From positions 248,001 to 312,000 of the forward strand of contig JAXLUK010000003.1 of NCBI GenBank assembly GCA_046329555.1: a stretch of DNA of 64,000 nucleotides. Reading direction: 5' to 3'. This document shows positions 61,571-64,000 of the stretch, one piece after another. The position numbers and the translations under genes are program-made. The notes below the pieces were generated by a model that was given only the letters and a program-made list of their open reading frames with translations, had not been told where the DNA came from and searched no databases. Origin of the DNA: UBA1941 sp046329555. Its GTDB lineage: Bacteria; Bacteroidota; Bacteroidia; Chitinophagales; LD1. Each line of letters starts with the position of its first letter. The stretch's first letter is position 1.

Positions 61571-62824
61571 ATGGAAGAAAGCTACTCTTACAAACCTTTG
61601 TTTAAGCAATTGCGTTGTTGCGTGTTGTTACCAACCTACAACAACGCAGGAACGATAGGTACCGTTATTCAGGATGTACTGCGGTATACCAACGAAATTT
61701 GCGTGGTTAATGATGGCAGCACCGATAATACCCGCGACATTCTTTCGCAATTCCCGCAGGTAAAACTGCACAGTTATGAACAAAACCGTGGTAAGGGATG
61801 GGCGTTGCGAACTGGTTTCGACTTTGCCCGTCAACAAGGATATGACTTTGCTATTACAATAGATAGTGATGGACAACATTTTGCAGATGACCTACCCACC
61901 TTTGTCAAAGCGCTGCAAGAGAATCGCCATAGTATTTTCATTGGCGCCAGAAATATGAATCAGTCATCGGTGCCGGGCAAAAGCAGTTTTGGTAATAAGT
62001 TCTCAAACTTCTGGTTTCGGTTAGAAACCGGAATTGATTTACCCGATACCCAAAGCGGTTATCGCCTCTATCCATTACGCGATTTAGAGCATATCCGATT
62101 CTTCACCGTTAAATACGAGTTTGAAATTGAAGTATTGGTGCGCGCAGCATGGAAAGGAATTGGCGTAGCGCCTTTACCGGTGAAGGTCTATTATCCACCA
62201 GCAGAAGAGCGGATCACACACTTCAGACCATTTCAGGATTTTTCAAGAATTAGCGTATTGAATACCGTATTGGTGCTCATCACTTTTCTGTATATCAAAC
62301 CGCGAAATTTTCTTCGGTATTTTCAAAAAAAAAGCATTGGTGAAATCGTAGATGAGCACTTGATTCGCTCCCATGAAAGCGCCGTGGTAAAAGCATGCTC
62401 TGTAGCAGTAGGGATTTTTTTTGGCATAGCGCCTTTCTGGGGCTTACAAATGCTATTGGTATTTGCCGTATGCGCTGTTTTTCGTCTTAATAAAGCGCTG
62501 GCGTTGATTTGTTCCAATATCAGTATTCCACCCGCTATACCGTTCATATTGTATGGAAGTTACTTGGTTGGTGGTTGGTGGTTGCGCGATGTCAGTGTGG
62601 ATGATATTGTTCAACACCATGGCTTGCTGGAATGGATCCACGATTGGATGCAGCATGCTATTGAAAACATGAACATTAACGACAGCCAATTGGCCGGTAG
62701 AATCATCCGAAACTTATGGCAGTACATTATCGGTAGCTTTATGCTAGCCGCTGTGGCGGCATTGGTGAGCGGCTGTCTGACATTCGTCCTTCTACATTTC
62801 AAGAATCGCGAGCCATCATCATGA
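61571..62824 (+). CDS. Glycosyltransferase family 2 fused to DUF2062 membrane domain
   Basis: The 417-residue protein has an N-terminal GT2 domain (VLLPTYNNAGTIGTVIQDVL, CVVNDGSTDNTRDI, TIDSDGQHFADDLP) that would use a nucleotide- or polyprenyl-sugar donor, and a C-terminal DUF2062 membrane domain (GIFFGIAPFWGLQMLLVFAV, ICSNISIPPAIPFILYGSYL). This two-domain protein followed by an MMPL exporter is a mark of flexirubin/aryl-polyene loci of Bacteroidetes. I start at the ATG at 61571 (MEESYSYK); the alternative start at 61532 is TTG. Its last base pairs overlap the MMPL start by 4 nt (ATGA). Confidence 0.9.
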   Translation: MEESYSYKPLFKQLRCCVLLPTYNNAGTIGTVIQDVLRYTNEICVVNDGSTDNTRDILSQFPQVKLHSYEQNRGKGWALRTGFDFARQQGYDFAITIDSDGQHFADDLPTFVKALQENRHSIFIGARNMNQSSVPGKSSFGNKFSNFWFRLETGIDLPDTQSGYRLYPLRDLEHIRFFTVKYEFEIEVLVRAAWKGIGVAPLPVKVYYPPAEERITHFRPFQDFSRISVLNTVLVLITFLYIKPRNFLRYFQKKSIGEIVDEHLIRSHESAVVKACSVAVGIFFGIAPFWGLQMLLVFAVCAVFRLNKALALICSNISIPPAIPFILYGSYLVGGWWLRDVSVDDIVQHHGLLEWIHDWMQHAIENMNINDSQLAGRIIRNLWQYIIGSFMLAAVAALVSGCLTFVLLHFKNREPSS

Positions 62825-64000
62825 AGAAATTACTTCAGCGTTGTTATTTCTTCTTCAGCCGGAAAAGATGGCTGTTTGTTAGTCTGTTATTGATTGGCAC
62901 TGCATTGATGATTGCCGCTGCCCTGCAATTACGTATTGAAGAAGATGTTACCAGATTATTGCCCAATGGAAAAGAAGCAGGCCAGGTAAATGCCCTGTTG
63001 AAAGAAGCGCACTTTACCGAGCGTTTAATTGTTAAAATTTCAAGCAGCAAAAAAAGTACAGAAGAAGTTATAGCGGCCGCAGATCAACTGGATAGCTTGC
63101 TAACAAATCACCAGCCTCCGTTGGTTAAAGCGATAAAGGGTACCATAGCCGATGATGCCGTACTCGATATTTACGAAACACTTTTACAGCATCTTCCGGT
63201 ATTTCTGGATTCGGCAGACTACAGTGCAATAGATACGCTGATTACACCCTCCGTACTTAACAATACGCTGGATGCAAACTACAGAACACTGGCTTCAGCC
63301 AGTGGCATTGGCCTTAAGCGCTTCATTGCTAACGACCCCAGCGGCATCGCTAATCTGGCCTTAAAAAAAATGAACCGGCTACAGGTAGATGAGCATTATT
63401 CGCTCTACGACGGCCATATTGTTTCACGTGATGAGCACAGCGCATTCCTTTTTATTCAACCCGCTTTTCCCGCCAACCAAACAGCCAATAACCAACCGCT
63501 CATTCAATTATTAGATGCCAGAGCGAAAGCCGCTTCTGATCAGGGCATGCACCTGTATTATTATGGTGGAACAGCAGTAGCAGCAGGCAATGCCTCACAG
63601 TTAAAGGCTGACACCATACTAACGTTGTCATTAACCATTTCCGGCCTGTTGATTTTTATTTGGATAACGTTTAGAAGGAAGCGCATTCCACTAGTGATGA
63701 TGTTGCCATTGGTATTGGGCGGGCTTTGGGCTCTGGCCATTATTGCGCTCACCAAGGGCTCAATCTCTACTATTGCCCTGGCAGCGGGTAGCGTGGTAAT
63801 GGGTATAGCTATCAATTACTCCGTTCACTTCTTCATCCATTACCGGCATTGCCGCAGCATTCCGGAGACCATTGCCGAATTATTACTACCACTTAGTATT
63901 GGCAACATCACCACCGTAGGCTCGTTTTTTAGTTTGTTGCTGGTGAAATCCCCGTTGCTAAACGATTTTGGTTTGTTTGCAGGGCTATCACTCCTGGGCG
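62821..64000 (+). CDS. MMPL/RND-type lipid exporter (partial at right edge)
   Basis: The frame is open from the ATG at 62821 to the window edge, 393 codons with no stop, so the C-terminus is missing. It begins with a basic n-region and a membrane helix (FVSLLLIGTALMIAAALQL), then a large periplasmic domain, followed by tandem helices (TILTLSLTISGLLIFIWITF, LPLVLGGLWALAIIALTKG). A Sec/MMPL-like stretch with AAGSVVMGIAINYSVHFFIH follows. Such proteins export lipids or polyene products in flexirubin/aryl-polyene clusters. The start overlaps the GT2-DUF2062 stop (ATGA), indicating one operon that continues beyond the window. Confidence 0.85.
   Translation, partial: MKKLLQRCYFFFSRKRWLFVSLLLIGTALMIAAALQLRIEEDVTRLLPNGKEAGQVNALLKEAHFTERLIVKISSSKKSTEEVIAAADQLDSLLTNHQPPLVKAIKGTIADDAVLDIYETLLQHLPVFLDSADYSAIDTLITPSVLNNTLDANYRTLASASGIGLKRFIANDPSGIANLALKKMNRLQVDEHYSLYDGHIVSRDEHSAFLFIQPAFPANQTANNQPLIQLLDARAKAASDQGMHLYYYGGTAVAAGNASQLKADTILTLSLTISGLLIFIWITFRRKRIPLVMMLPLVLGGLWALAIIALTKGSISTIALAAGSVVMGIAINYSVHFFIHYRHCRSIPETIAELLLPLSIGNITTVGSFFSLLLVKSPLLNDFGLFAGLSLLG

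Noticed and set aside
1..64000. tRNA, rRNA, CRISPR arrays, prophage or transposase genes
   Set aside because: I looked for these and saw no cloverleaf-type sequence, spaced direct repeats, integrase or transposase frame.

Overview
The window is chromosomal DNA of a Bacteroidetes bacterium, most likely of the Chitinophagales/Chitinophagaceae type. The evidence is type IX secretion (T9SS) and gliding genes (gldJ, a PorP/SprF protein, porU), secreted proteins with T9SS sorting domains of type A and type B, a SusC-style TonB receptor with carboxypeptidase-like repeats, promoters of the Bacteroidetes form TAnnTTYG, and a GT2-DUF2062/MMPL gene pair like that of flexirubin or aryl-polyene clusters. 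The species cannot be named from this sequence.

Layout. 1-8186: a partial exported protein, murF and gldJ, a PorP/SprF protein, and porU (the T9SS sorting protease). 8187-17725: an A-type Fe-S carrier, a 1067-residue type-B T9SS cargo with five Ig-like repeats, and a 1876-residue type-A T9SS cargo coupled to a 68-residue protein with 13 consecutive prolines and a PLDGG-plus-membrane-helix tail. 17726-25000: a GC-rich palindromic island, gatB, a thioredoxin-like lipoprotein, a 514-bp repeat-bearing gap, then yhhQ and leuS. 25136-35837: a CtpA protease, a flippase-like membrane protein, a TonB receptor, two alpha/beta hydrolases, lpdA, an enoyl-CoA hydratase and a DEAD-box helicase. 35844-47498: GH13, GH31 and cyanophycin synthetase in one operon, corA, an LptF/G permease, a START-like protein, a SUI1/eIF1-like protein and a lipid kinase. 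47577-51644: a small secreted protein, an ABC transmembrane domain fused directly to a HlyD adaptor with no ATPase domain between them, and a TolC channel. 51645-64000: a PhoD phosphatase with a T9SS tail, a DUF1905/YdeI protein, pdhA, a TPR protein, a structured ncRNA that looks like 6S RNA, rseP, creD, a ribulose-phosphate-epimerase-like protein fused to CBS domains next to a DAHP synthase, rlmH, and the first two genes of what looks like an aryl-polyene/flexirubin locus.

Functional links. GldJ, PorP and PorU belong to the secretion and gliding machinery, and three other proteins here carry T9SS sorting tails, so they are its likely clients. The GH13 enzyme is exported and the GH31 enzyme is not, which fits breakdown of alpha-glucans in two compartments. 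The epimerase-CBS gene lies 14 nt upstream of the DAHP synthase, which would join erythrose-4-phosphate supply to the first shikimate-pathway step.

Expression features. Five genes have a promoter motif ending exactly 4 nt before the start codon, which predicts leaderless mRNAs. The same 4-nt rule puts the 5' end of the ncRNA at the base of its closing stem. Seven of the eight convergent gene pairs abut, overlap, or are separated by only 6 nt, leaving no room for ordinary terminators. The items most worth a second look are the ATPase-less ABC-HlyD fusion, the epimerase-CBS fusion, the 6S-like RNA, the coupled polyproline protein, and the palindromic island upstream of gatB.
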